Assembly (NCBI RefSeq): GCF_019331715.1
Contig: NZ_JAHBBG010000019.1
Coordinates: forward strand, 1 to 40,309
Direction: 5' to 3'
Source: Bifidobacterium simiiventris
GTDB lineage: Bacteria > Actinomycetota > Actinomycetes > Actinomycetales > Bifidobacteriaceae
DNA: 40,309 nucleotides
Shown: piece by piece, positions 17,160 to 25,607 of the stretch
Layout: the number at the start of each line of letters is the position of its first letter
Position numbering within the stretch: position 1 is the stretch's first letter
Made by a program: the position numbers and the translations under genes
The notes under the pieces: model-generated
Database searches by the model: none
Told to the model about the DNA's origin: nothing
The model's input: the letters and a program-made list of their open reading frames with translations, nothing else

Positions 17160-18014
17160 CTACTCGTCGCCGTCTTCGATGCGCTGCCGAAGGATGGATT
17201 CGATGGGCTCGTAGTGGTCGACGACGGCCTGACGATACGCGTCGACATCGCCCGCCAGTGCGGCGTCGAGCATGCGGCGATGGGCCGAGGCGGTGCGGTC
17301 GAGTTCGCTGGACACCGGCAGTCCGAGCTGGGGGAGCACCGCCATGTGGACCAGCCACAGGGACCGGACCATCTGCTTGACGATGGTGTTGCCGATCGAA
17401 TCGAGAATGCCCATGTGGAAGTCGATGTCCAGCGCGAGGAAGGTTTTGCCGTCCTTCGCGGTGGCGGTCATGGAATCGGCGAGCTTCATGAGATGGGGTT
17501 GCTCGCTGTTCGCCAGCGAGGCCACCACCTCGTCGGCGCAGCCGAGATCCAGGAACCGGCGCAGCTGGACCACGTCCTGCAGATCGGCGAAGTTCTTGCC
17601 CACGGACACCATCGAACGGAAGGCGAGCGTCTCCACCATCGGATCCAGAGACAGCGACCCGACGAACGTGCCCTTGCCATGCTCCACCTTGACGATGTTC
17701 AGCGCCTCGAGCTTGCGCACGGCCTCGCGCACCGAGGATCGGGATGCGCCGATCGTGTCGCACAGCTGCGCCTCGGTCGGCAGCACGTCGCCGGGCTGCA
17801 GATGCTCATGCAGAATATAGGATTTGATGGCGTCCATCGTCTCGTCGCAACGGCTGCGTGCGGAGACGGTGGGCGTACTTTGCAGTGACAGACGGGCCAG
17901 CATCGCTAGTTCCTGCTGGGTGTACTCGCCTAGGATTTCGTCGCCTGATGGCTGGGTTCGGTTCCCGTTCTGGTTCGGCGTCTCAAGTGCGGCCGGACCG
18001 GATGGGTTGCTCAT
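17160..18014 (-). CDS. nanR: GntR (FadR subfamily) repressor of sialic acid genes
   Basis: The 284-residue protein has a poorly conserved lead of about 55 residues, then a GntR winged helix-turn-helix (about 57-120: ETMDAIKSYILHEHLQPGD, LPTEAQL, ASRSSVREAVRKLEAL, VEHGKGTFV). A FCD effector domain follows (DLQDVVQLRRFLD, DIDFHMGI, SAHRRMLDA). The FCD domain commonly binds a metal and a small acid or sugar phosphate. A GntR-type repressor is known to control sialic acid use in B. breve; the same palindrome lies at this gene and at both nan operons here, so autoregulation and repression are expected. The ATG at 18014 has AGGAG at good spacing; the longer upstream frame is not preferred. Confidence 0.88.
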   Translation of the reverse strand: MSNPSGPAALETPNQNGNRTQPSGDEILGEYTQQELAMLARLSLQSTPTVSARSRCDETMDAIKSYILHEHLQPGDVLPTEAQLCDTIGASRSSVREAVRKLEALNIVKVEHGKGTFVGSLSLDPMVETLAFRSMVSVGKNFADLQDVVQLRRFLDLGCADEVVASLANSEQPHLMKLADSMTATAKDGKTFLALDIDFHMGILDSIGNTIVKQMVRSLWLVHMAVLPQLGLPVSSELDRTASAHRRMLDAALAGDVDAYRQAVVDHYEPIESILRQRIEDGDE

Positions 18015-18268
18015 GATACGCTCCTTGTCTTGTTTTCCCTTATGGGTACGACGTTGTTGCATGCAATACCACCGTTCCCCTGACGGTCTTATGAACCACA
18101 ATAGGCGCAAACACAACGCACGACTAGGTTTTGCTCCTATCGCGATACGCTTTGGGCTGGCAAAGGGCCCGGCTGTGTCAGGGTGGGGTGTCCGGTGCTG
18201 GCTGCGGCGAAGTGCCGTCCGTCCTGCGGACGTATGCCGGTCGGCTGGCAACGGCTCTACGCTGAGTT

Positions 18269-18282
18269 ATCAGACATCTGAC
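18269..18282. promoter_or_regulatory. NanR-type operator 3, upstream of nanR
   Basis: ATCAGACATCTGAC, within the longer dyad TTATCAGACATCTGACAA, matches operators 1 and 2. On the minus strand it overlaps a TTGTCA -35 candidate, which suggests autorepression and a leader of about 240 bases. The 353 bases between nanR and the metallophosphoesterase gene hold no other gene that I can support. Confidence 0.75.
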
Positions 18283-18367
18283 AACTACTATCGTACCATG
18301 ACATGACGTGCCGCCGTGCGGTTACGTATAACCGACGCGGCAGCACGATCCTATCAATCCATCGCCG

Positions 18368-19765
18368 TCAGCGCTTCGCCTGTCTGAGCGCGGCGCGCAC
18401 GACGGCGGCGAATGCGGCGGTCGTGCCGAAGGCGACGCCGGCGAACACCTGCGGACGGCGCAGCTCGTTGCGCAGGCCGATCGCGTCGGTGATGCAGTGA
18501 TCCTCGAAGAACACGCGCAGCTCGTTGCTCGAATACCGGCCGACCAGTTCGCCCCACGTGAGCATGCGCGTCACGTAGTTGCGCGGATTGTCTTCGCGGA
18601 ACTCGAACAGTCGGATGCCGCGGTAGCGCGACTTCGGACCGTAGCACTCGAATCCGCAGGTCGGCGCGTAGCCGAGATCGATCCCGTCGACGTGGCCGAC
18701 GAACGAATTCTTGTGATCATGCCCGCAGAACAGCGCGAAATAGCCGCCCGCGTCACGCATCGCATCGACCTCGCCCACGTTCTCGTCCGCGCAGCCGATC
18801 GCCTCGCCGAGCCTGGAACCGGGCCGGCAGATCTCGTGGTTGAGCACATAGCAGTGCCCGGCGAAATTGCGCGCGCCCTCCACCGCGTTCGGCGTCCACG
18901 GGCTCACCTCGGTCAGGCAGTCGTAGAACTCTTGCGGCGGGATGTGCTGGAACGCGATCGTCGGCACCGGCTTGCCGTCGCCGTTGCGTGTCGCAAAGTC
19001 ACGCTGCACGTCGCCCAGCCATGCGACCGCCTCGTCGCTCGGCGTGCCGTAGCCGTCGGAATCGGCGAGGTCCAAGCCGCGCGAATTGGCGACGTAACGC
19101 GGATACTGCGCGTCGTTCTCCTCCGGCTTGCCCGCATAGTCGCCCGAGTTGATCATCGTCACGCCCATCGCGACACGGCCCGAGCCGTCCGACGCTGCGA
19201 CCGGCAGCGCGAACGTGCCCGGCTCCAGCGAATCGGCCGGGTTCAGACATCCTGGATACTCGCGGTAGATGTCGTCCTGCTCGTCGGCGAGGATGCCGCA
19301 CTGGAAGTCGTGGTTGCCGTAGGTCGCGGCGAACGGCACGTCGGCGCGCACGACCGGCCCGAGGAACGCGCTGAACGTGTCGCGCACCTTCTGCCGGGTG
19401 TCGTCGAGCAGATCGTCGAGCGTGACCACGTCCTCGACCGGCGGCACGTCGGGGTTGCGGCGTGCGGCGATGCGCCGGTGGATGCCCTTGAGCTTCGCCT
19501 CGACCTCGGTGACGAGACGCACCTTCGCGCCCGGATTCTCGCCGCGGCGGCGCAGGAACGTGTCGATGTACGCCGGATCGTAGCCGCGGATCTGATCGCC
19601 GGTGAAGACGACGAGATCGGGGTCGGCGGCCTTGACCGCGGCCTCGATCATGCGGATCGTGTCGGGGTGGACGTTCGGGCCGTCCTGGATGTCGGCCATC
19701 TGCAGCACGCGGAACGTGCCGTCTTCGCGGAACTTGAGCGAGGTGTGCGGGGTGCGGTGTGTCAT
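18368..19765 (-). CDS. Metallophosphoesterase family protein
   Basis: The 465-residue protein has the calcineurin-like phosphoesterase motifs: MADIQDG near residue 23 (Q in place of the usual H), FTGDQIRG near 54, YGNHD near 148, FQHIPP near 268 and CGHDH near 345. The DIQ variant is typical of the purple-acid-phosphatase-like, Icc-type branch. No signal peptide is visible; the C-terminal 25 residues (VFAGVAFGTTAAFAAVV) form one hydrophobic segment that might anchor it. The substrate cannot be read from sequence. It lies upstream of nanR on the same strand, but the nanR operator and promoter fall between them, so they are probably separate units. The start ATG has AGGG upstream. Confidence 0.85.
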   Translation of the reverse strand: MTHRTPHTSLKFREDGTFRVLQMADIQDGPNVHPDTIRMIEAAVKAADPDLVVFTGDQIRGYDPAYIDTFLRRRGENPGAKVRLVTEVEAKLKGIHRRIAARRNPDVPPVEDVVTLDDLLDDTRQKVRDTFSAFLGPVVRADVPFAATYGNHDFQCGILADEQDDIYREYPGCLNPADSLEPGTFALPVAASDGSGRVAMGVTMINSGDYAGKPEENDAQYPRYVANSRGLDLADSDGYGTPSDEAVAWLGDVQRDFATRNGDGKPVPTIAFQHIPPQEFYDCLTEVSPWTPNAVEGARNFAGHCYVLNHEICRPGSRLGEAIGCADENVGEVDAMRDAGGYFALFCGHDHKNSFVGHVDGIDLGYAPTCGFECYGPKSRYRGIRLFEFREDNPRNYVTRMLTWGELVGRYSSNELRVFFEDHCITDAIGLRNELRRPQVFAGVAFGTTAAFAAVVRAALRQAKR

Positions 19766-20069
19766 GCACCCTATCTAACCGTGCGATCGCCGCATACGGC
19801 AGTCGATGGGCGCGATCTGCGCGGGAGCATCACGTTTGCGCAACCGTGCGTTTGCCGAACGTTCCGATTGACAGGTGATCGTTGGGTGCGTGACTGCCGA
19901 CGGTCGGACGGCGGTTGCGCGGCGGCTATGCACCTGCCGTCGCCAAATGCCGGAATGACGGCGATTTGCGGGGGTAAGACCGGTATGATGAAAGGTTGTA
20001 CATGTTACGTACACGTAAACGATACGGCCGGGCTGAACCACCGGCGCAAATCCAAGAAAAGGAGGAGTG
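19766..20069 (+). other. 304-base gap before leuA, with palindrome 20005-20018
   Basis: No gene is supported. TTACGTACACGTAA (20005-20018) has perfect 6-bp arms around AC and lies 52 bases before leuA, a plausible operator site. A TATGAT box is at 19984-19989 without a good -35. A short frame from 19985 lacks leucine codons in excess, so I see no leucine attenuator. Confidence 0.4.
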
Positions 20070-21983
20070 ATGGGTCAGGATCAATCGTCAGTGTTTGATC
20101 TCGCGGCAGTCGCCGCAGCGTCCAACGGAGGGAACAACGACCCGCTGCTGCCTCCGGCACGATTCATCGGCGACCCGCAGAAGCCGAGCAAGATGCCGTA
20201 CAACAAGTACGCCGCCTACGACAAGCAGGTGCCGTTCGACTATCCGCAGCGCACGTGGCCGGGCAAGCGCCTCGAGCGTGCCCCGCGCTGGTGCTCGGTC
20301 GACCTGCGCGACGGCAACCAGGCGCTCGTCAACCCGATGGACTCCGAACGCAAGCTGCGCTTCTGGAACCTGCTCGTTTCCATGGGCTTCAAGGAGATCG
20401 AGGTCGGCTTCCCGTCCGCGTCCGAAACCGATTTTGACTTCATCCGCATGCTCATCGAACGCGAGCTGATCCCGGACGACGTGACCATCGTCGTGCTCAC
20501 CCAGTGCCGCGAACACCTCATCCGCCGCACCTACGAGGCGCTGCGCGGGGCCAAGCGCGCGGTCGTGCACTTCTACAACTCCGTGTCCGTGCTGCAGCGC
20601 GAGGTCGTGTTCCGCAAGAACAAGGCCGAGATTAAGCAGCTCGCCACCGATGCCGCCGAACTGTGCAAGAGCCTCGAATCCGAGGCCAAAGGCATCGACC
20701 TGTACTACGAGTACAGCCCGGAGTCGTTCACCGGCACCGAGCCGGAGTACGCGGTCGAGGTGTGCAACGCGGTCATTGACGTCATCAAGCCGACGCCGGA
20801 CCACAAGATGATCATCAACCTGCCGGCCACGGTCGAAATGACCACGCCGAACGTCTTCGCGGACGAGGTCGAATACGTCTCCAACAACTTGAACGACCGC
20901 GACTCGATCGTGCTGTCGCTGCACCCGCACAACGACGAGGGCATGGGCGTGGCCGCCACCGAACTCGCGCTGCTGGCCGGCGCGGACCGCGTCGAAGGCT
21001 GCCTGCTCGGCAACGGCGAGCGCACCGGCAACGTCGATCTCGTCACGCTCGGCCTGAACCTGCTCACGCAGGGCATCGACCCGCAGATCGATTATTCGAA
21101 CGTGCCGGAGATCCGCAAGACGGTCGAATACTGCAACCAGATCAAGATCTCCGAACGTCACCCGTACGCGGGCAACTTCGTGTTCACCGCGTTCTCCGGT
21201 TCGCACCAGGACGCGATCAAGAAGGGTCTCGAGGCGCGTCAGATGGCCGCAGACCGTGCCGGCGCCGACCTCGACAGCTTCGTGTGGCTCGTGCCGTACC
21301 TGCCGATCGACCCGAAGGACATCGGCCGCACGTACGAGGCGATCATCCGCGTCAACTCGCAGTCCGGCAAGGGCGGCATGGCGTACCTGCTCAAGACGAA
21401 CCACAACCTCGACCTGCCGAAGCGCCTGCAGGTGGAGTTCGACAAGATCGTGCAGAAGTACGCGGACGATACGAAGAAGGAAGTCAAGGACGAGGACATC
21501 TGGCGTCTGTTCAAGGACGAGTACCTGCCGGTCGAGGAGTCGGGCGCGACGGCGGCCGGCGCGGTCGTGGGCGACACCCGCGACGAAAGCCTCGAACAGT
21601 GGGGTCGTCTGAAGCTGCTCAAGGTGTCGGTCTCCTCCGGCGAGGACGGTTCGGACACCGTGCTCAAGGCGAAGCTGCTCGACCGTGGCGCGGGTGCGGC
21701 GAACGCCTCCGAGCCGGTCGTGCGTGAGCTGAGCGGCATCGGCAACGGCCCGATCGCCGCGTTCATCAACGCGATCTCGAACCTCGGCATCGAGGTGTCG
21801 GTGATGGATTACGTCGAGCACACGATGTCCGTCGGCACCGACGCGATGGCCGCCTCGTATGTCGAGGCGCAGGTCGGTGAGGACGCGGAGAGCCAGATCA
21901 TCTGGGGTGTCGGCATCGACTCCTCGATCATCACCAGCTCGCTCAAGGCGATCATCTCCGCGGTCAACCGCAGCGAACGCTGA
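20070..21983 (+). CDS. leuA: 2-isopropylmalate synthase
   Basis: LeuA condenses 2-ketoisovalerate with acetyl-CoA, the first committed step to leucine. At 637 residues it is the long actinobacterial form. The N-terminal HMGL-like barrel has the metal site DLRDGNQAL near residue 77 and HPHNDEGMGVA near 288, then LGNGERTGN. The C-terminal part (about 510-630) is the LeuA dimer/regulatory domain that binds leucine for feedback inhibition. The ATG at 20070 follows AAGGAGGAG closely; the adjacent GTG at 20067 is an alternative start three bases earlier. It is a single-gene unit with two hairpins after the stop. Confidence 0.96.
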   Translation: MGQDQSSVFDLAAVAAASNGGNNDPLLPPARFIGDPQKPSKMPYNKYAAYDKQVPFDYPQRTWPGKRLERAPRWCSVDLRDGNQALVNPMDSERKLRFWNLLVSMGFKEIEVGFPSASETDFDFIRMLIERELIPDDVTIVVLTQCREHLIRRTYEALRGAKRAVVHFYNSVSVLQREVVFRKNKAEIKQLATDAAELCKSLESEAKGIDLYYEYSPESFTGTEPEYAVEVCNAVIDVIKPTPDHKMIINLPATVEMTTPNVFADEVEYVSNNLNDRDSIVLSLHPHNDEGMGVAATELALLAGADRVEGCLLGNGERTGNVDLVTLGLNLLTQGIDPQIDYSNVPEIRKTVEYCNQIKISERHPYAGNFVFTAFSGSHQDAIKKGLEARQMAADRAGADLDSFVWLVPYLPIDPKDIGRTYEAIIRVNSQSGKGGMAYLLKTNHNLDLPKRLQVEFDKIVQKYADDTKKEVKDEDIWRLFKDEYLPVEESGATAAGAVVGDTRDESLEQWGRLKLLKVSVSSGEDGSDTVLKAKLLDRGAGAANASEPVVRELSGIGNGPIAAFINAISNLGIEVSVMDYVEHTMSVGTDAMAASYVEAQVGEDAESQIIWGVGIDSSIITSSLKAIISAVNRSER

Positions 21984-22035
21984 CATACGGTCGGCGTGCC
22001 GTGTCCGGCGTGTCGCAACTGATGTTGCTCCGGTA

Positions 22036-22058
22036 TGAACAGTCCACCGGACTGTTCA
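22036..22058 (+). terminator. Hairpin downstream of leuA
   Basis: TGAACAGTCC (22036-22045) pairs perfectly with GGACTGTTCA (22049-22058) around ACC. It lies 52 bases after the leuA stop; no T-run follows. Confidence 0.5.
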
Positions 22059-22092
22059 TCGGAACGCTGACATCCGTCGGTACCGAATACGA

Positions 22093-22132
22093 CGAAGGGC
22101 CTTCTTGCAATCATATGCAGGAAGGCCCTTCG
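22093..22132. terminator. Long hairpin downstream of leuA
   Basis: CGAAGGGCCTTC (22093-22104) pairs with GAAGGCCCTTCG (22121-22132), extended inward by TGCA/TGCA. It is a strong 16-bp stem with small bulges and is probably the main stop for leuA. Confidence 0.65.
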
Positions 22133-22167
22133 CATGTGTTGCGGGGCTGCGTCTGTTACGCTGGCCC

Positions 22168-22281
22168 GCTTCCCGGGCTTACGGCCGTTGAGGTGCTCGG
22201 AACCAGCCGTAAGCCCGGGAGCGGTGCGCCGTCATCCGGGCATACGGCCGGTTTGAGGGGTGGAACCGGCCGTAAGCCCGG
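22168..22281. repeat. Palindromic repeat family, copies A and B
   Basis: Copy A has arms TCCCGGGCTTACGGC (22171-22185) and GCCGTAAGCCCGGGA (22206-22220). Copy B has arms 22236-22253 and 22264-22281 (CCGGGCATACGGCCGGTT and its inverse, one mismatch). Five more copies lie at 25144-25575. Each unit is 45-58 bases and can fold into a long hairpin. Confidence 0.85.
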
Positions 22282-22348
22282 AGTCTAAAACACCACGGTT
22301 GGTTCCTAGAGGCCCTGTTGAGCCTGCTCGCGTAGCGGTCATCGAAAA

Positions 22349-22381
22349 GGGGCGGCATCCGCACGATGCGAATGCCGCCCC
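22349..22381 (-). terminator. Intrinsic terminator of the penicillin-binding protein gene
   Basis: On the minus strand, GGGGCGGCATTCGCA pairs with TGCGGATGCCGCCCC (one mismatch, 3-base loop), followed by TTTTCGATG. It starts 13 bases past the stop. Confidence 0.85.
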
Positions 22382-22394
22382 TGAACCTTGCCGT

Positions 22395-24833
22395 CTACTG
22401 GCCGGTGTTGTTGGAATCGGTGTTGCTCGAACCGTTGCTCGAACTTGAGCTGGAGCCGGTCGCGGTGCCGCTGCTCGATCCACTGCCGGAGTTGCCGGAG
22501 TTCGAACCAGTACTGCCGGAGTTCGAGCCCGAACCGCTGCTGCCTGAAGTGTCGCTCGAGGTCGAGCCGCCATCGCCGGAGTTACCGGTCGAACCGCTGC
22601 TGTCGGCCGAACCGTTGGAACCGCTGGAACTGCCGCTCGAATCGTCGCCGGAACCGTCGCCTGACGAACCGCTCGAACCGTCACCGCTCGAACTTGTGCC
22701 GGACTGCGACTGCTGCGCCTCCTGTTCGGCCTTCTGCTTGGCCGTGTCCTGCTGTTGCTGGTAGTAGGTCGCGCCCAGACCCCACGTGCCGTCCGGGCCG
22801 CCAATCTTGCCGTCGTCGGTCGCGGTCGGGAACTGCTCGACGGACATGCCGTTGAGCGCCTGACTCATGAACTCGGTGAACAGGTGCGCCGGGTATCCGG
22901 TCGAGGAGACGCCGTAGCCGGCGAACTCCGGCACGACCTGCGGTGAACCGTTCCCGTCCGGATTCCAGATCGCCCACACGCTGAGCAGTTGCGGCACGTA
23001 GCCAACGAATGAGGCCGCAGTCTCGTCGTTCGCGGTGCCCGACTTGCCGGCCACGGCCCGGCCGAGCGCCGCCGCGGTGCCTGCCGCGGTACCCGTCGTC
23101 GTCGTGCCCTGCATCGCCTTCTGCACGAGCGCGCAATCGTTCGCATCGAAGACCTTCTCGTTCGCGACCGTCGCCTTGTACATCTCCTTGCCCTGGTAGT
23201 CGGTGACGTCCGAAACGATGTGCAGCGTGTTCTTCACGCCGTTCGCGGCGATCGTGGAATGGCCCTGCGCCAGATCCCATACGGTCGTCGCGTTGATGCC
23301 GAGCACGTTGTACGGCGAGGTCTCGTCGATGTCGCTCTCGATGCCGGCCTGATGCGCGATCTCGGCCGTGCGCTGCGGGGTGAGATGCTCGTTGACGTTC
23401 ATGAACACCGTGTTCACGGAATTCGCCGTGGCCTGGTAGAGGTTGATGTAGCCCCAGTTCATGTTGAGCGCGTTGTTCACCTCGTTCTCCAGTCCGGCGA
23501 AACGCTGGCCGGAATTACCGTTGAACAGTGTGCTGAAGTTCACGCCCTCCTGCGCGGCGCCCAGCAATGCGAACGGTTTCATCGTCGAGCCTGGCTGGAA
23601 GTTCGCCTGCGTGGCGTTGTTGTACTGGTTGGTCAGATAGTCCGAACCGGCGTACATGGCCTTGACCGTGCCGTCGCGCGGATCGACCGCGATGCCTCCC
23701 ACCTGGATTGTCTCGGGCATGCCGTCCGGCCGTGTGTCGCCCACGGTCTGGATCGCGTCCTGCATGGTCTTGTCGATCGTGGTGATGATCTTGTATCCGC
23801 CCGTCTCGATGTCGTCTTTGGTGAACGTGCCCGAATTGATCAGCTCGTTCTCCACGGTGGTCAGCAGGTAGCCGTTGTAACCGCTGAACGCGTTGTTCTG
23901 CACGTACTCGATCGTCTCGGGCAGCGAATTCGCCTTGCTGTGTTCGACAGCGGTGATGTAACCGTCCTCCTGCATGATGTTGAGCACGCGCTTCATGCGC
24001 TGCGTGGCCATCGTCGCATTCACGGCCGGATCCCATGTGGACGGGGCGGGGATGATGCCGGCGATCATCGCGGACTCCTGCAGCGTCAGGTCTTTCGCGT
24101 CCTTGCCGAAGTACGCCTGCGCGGCCGCCTGGATGCCGTACGCGCCGCGGCCGAGATAGATCGTGTTCATGTAGTTGCACAGGATCTCGCTCTTGTCCTG
24201 CGCCTGCGCGAGCTTGAGCGCGAGGATCGCCTCGCGCGCCTTGCCGACATACGAAGTCGTTTCGCCTAGATAGTAGCGTTCCGCGTACTGCTGCGTGATC
24301 GTCGAACCGCCCTGGCGCGTGCCCTTGGTGACGTTGTTGAGCAGCGCGCGGCCCATGCCCTTCAGATCGATGCCCTTGTTCGTGTAGAACGTGCGGTCCT
24401 CGGACGCGACGATCGCGTTGCCGACGTAGTCGGGCAGGTCGTTGCACTCGATGATCTCGCGGTTCTGCTCGGCGAACGAGCCGATCTCGGTAGTGCCGTC
24501 GACGTAGTAGACGGTCGTCTTCTGCGCGAGCGCGATCTTGTCGGCCTGCGGGATTTCGGTGGTGATGTACAGGTATGCGAACGCGCCGACGCCGGTCAGG
24601 ATGCCGAGGCCGAACAGTGCGCCGATGACGATGAGGATCCATTTGAGGATCGGGTGCCGGTTATTGCGCCGGTTGCGCCGGTTGCGACCGTGCCCCTTGG
24701 GGTTGACGGCGCGATGCGAGCCGCCGGTATGGCGTCGTGCGGCTGGTTTTCTGGTCGTGCCGCTGCTCACCGTTCGGGGGGCGCTGCCTGCCCGATGGGA
24801 GCCGCCGGAAGTACGTCGTGACTGTGAAACCAT
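22395..24833 (-). CDS. Class A penicillin-binding protein (transglycosylase/transpeptidase)
   Basis: This 812-residue bifunctional enzyme polymerises and cross-links peptidoglycan outside the membrane. It has a basic cytoplasmic lead (residues 1-60, rich in Arg/Asn/His), a membrane helix near 62-88 and a GT51 glycosyltransferase domain (ASEDRTFY near 142, GGSTITQQYAERYYL near 175). The transpeptidase domain has the catalytic SxxK in PGSTMKPF near 414, the SVN motif near 470 and KSGT near 596. The last roughly 120 residues are almost only Ser and Gly with some Asp/Asn/Thr, a disordered wall-side tail. The start was set at ATG 24833 with GGTGG upstream; GTG at 24851 would add six residues. It converges on leuA. 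Confidence 0.93.
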   Translation of the reverse strand: MVSQSRRTSGGSHRAGSAPRTVSSGTTRKPAARRHTGGSHRAVNPKGHGRNRRNRRNNRHPILKWILIVIGALFGLGILTGVGAFAYLYITTEIPQADKIALAQKTTVYYVDGTTEIGSFAEQNREIIECNDLPDYVGNAIVASEDRTFYTNKGIDLKGMGRALLNNVTKGTRQGGSTITQQYAERYYLGETTSYVGKAREAILALKLAQAQDKSEILCNYMNTIYLGRGAYGIQAAAQAYFGKDAKDLTLQESAMIAGIIPAPSTWDPAVNATMATQRMKRVLNIMQEDGYITAVEHSKANSLPETIEYVQNNAFSGYNGYLLTTVENELINSGTFTKDDIETGGYKIITTIDKTMQDAIQTVGDTRPDGMPETIQVGGIAVDPRDGTVKAMYAGSDYLTNQYNNATQANFQPGSTMKPFALLGAAQEGVNFSTLFNGNSGQRFAGLENEVNNALNMNWGYINLYQATANSVNTVFMNVNEHLTPQRTAEIAHQAGIESDIDETSPYNVLGINATTVWDLAQGHSTIAANGVKNTLHIVSDVTDYQGKEMYKATVANEKVFDANDCALVQKAMQGTTTTGTAAGTAAALGRAVAGKSGTANDETAASFVGYVPQLLSVWAIWNPDGNGSPQVVPEFAGYGVSSTGYPAHLFTEFMSQALNGMSVEQFPTATDDGKIGGPDGTWGLGATYYQQQQDTAKQKAEQEAQQSQSGTSSSGDGSSGSSGDGSGDDSSGSSSGSNGSADSSGSTGNSGDGGSTSSDTSGSSGSGSNSGSTGSNSGNSGSGSSSGTATGSSSSSSNGSSNTDSNNTGQ

Positions 24834-24977
24834 GGGCACCACCGTAGCCACTGCCCATGAACAACCGGGCGTTTTGAACCGATTCGCATGGTTCCCGGCA
24901 TGATTTTGCGCCGAACTCTCACAAATTCAGCGGGCGCTCGGCAAGGCGCGGCGCGCCGGGTATGTCCGTGGATGCTG

Positions 24978-24983
24978 TACACT
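24978..24983 (+). promoter_or_regulatory. -10 box of the SRP RNA promoter
   Basis: TACACT lies 8 bases before the predicted RNA 5' end. I see no good -35 at the standard distance. Confidence 0.5.
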
Positions 24984-24991
24984 GTTTAACA

Positions 24992-25075
24992 GCCTCCACG
25001 CGGCGCTATGTCACCCAACTCCCCCAGGGCAGGAATGCAGCAAGGGTAAGTGGCCTCTGACGGGTGCGTGGAGGT
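24992..25075 (+). ncRNA. ffs: Signal recognition particle RNA, small bacterial (4.5S) type
   Basis: The RNA binds Ffh and directs membrane proteins to the translocon. The ends CCTCCACGC (24993-25001) and GCGTGGAGG (25066-25074) pair perfectly to close a single long hairpin. The apical domain reads CAGG-GCA-GGAA-TGC-AGCA around 25025-25041: the conserved GGAA tetraloop, and the asymmetric internal loop whose 3' side is AGCA, which binds the Ffh M domain. A TTTTT run follows at 25075-25079 as terminator, and a TACACT box precedes it. The length of about 84 bases fits the short form without an Alu domain. Confidence 0.92.
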
Positions 25076-25143
25076 TTTTCCATACTTTCCGGCATTCGGG
25101 GCATCGGAGCTATAACCCGGCATTCGTGGCGTGGGTCCGCATC

Positions 25144-25575
25144 TCCCCGGGCGTACGGCCGGTTCTGAGGCGTGTAACGGCCGTAAGCCCGGGAACGGGC
25201 CATGTTATCCCAGACAGCAGCCTCCCCTCCCGGGCTTACTGCCGGTTCGAAGGTGTGTAGAGGCCGTATGCCCGGGAGGGGTGTGGGCTTATGATCTCCC
25301 TTTCCGAGCTCATGATCTCCCTTCTCGAGCATACCCGCATTCTCCCGGGCATACGGCCTGCTGCTGCGTCTGAAACGGCCGTATGCCCGGGAACGTACGC
25401 CCGGGAACGTACGCCCGGGAACGGGGCCATGCCTTCCCGGCAGCAGCCTTCCTTCCCGGGCTTACGGCCGGTTCTGACCTTTACAATGGCCGTATGCCCG
25501 GGTGGGGGCGAGATTTCGGGCTTGGTTCCCGGGCATAATGCCGGTTTGGGGGGCCGTAGAGGCCGTAAGCCCGGG
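25144..25575. repeat. Palindromic repeat family, five-copy cluster (C to G)
   Basis: The gap of 530 bases between ffs and the PAP2 gene is mostly five palindromes. Paired arms are: C 25146-25160/25179-25193; D 25224-25243/25262-25281; E 25343-25358/25377-25392 (perfect, TCCCGGGCATACGGCC); F 25455-25469/25488-25502; G 25528-25542/25561-25575. The arm consensus is CCCGGGCWTACGGCC, usually followed by GGTT and a variable 17-20-base loop. After copy E, ACGTACGCCCGGGA is repeated in tandem (25393-25406 and 25407-25420). The spacers before D and F are also alike (GGGCCATG, CAGCAGCCT). No gene is visible. Confidence 0.9.
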
Positions 25576-25594
25576 TGATCATCGGAGGCCATCG

Positions 25595-25600
25595 TAGAAT
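25595..25600 (+). promoter_or_regulatory. -10 box of a probable leaderless promoter for the PAP2 gene
   Basis: TAGAAT ends 7 bases before the ATG at 25608 and no ribosome-binding site exists between them. Repeat copy G ends only 19 bases upstream and covers the -35 position. Confidence 0.55.
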
Positions 25601-25607
25601 CGTGGAT

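Noticed and set aside
18497..20098. Plus-strand frame of 533 residues opposite the metallophosphoesterase gene
   Set aside because: It lies antisense to a gene with clear catalytic motifs and has shadow composition (Arg/Ala/Val/Glu-rich).
19985..20098. Leucine attenuator peptide before leuA
   Set aside because: The short frame has only one Leu codon, no terminator/antiterminator pair is evident, and it overlaps the leuA start.
25144..25575. CRISPR array
   Set aside because: Repeats are palindromes with variable loops and irregular spacing, spacers are themselves similar, and there are no cas genes in the window.
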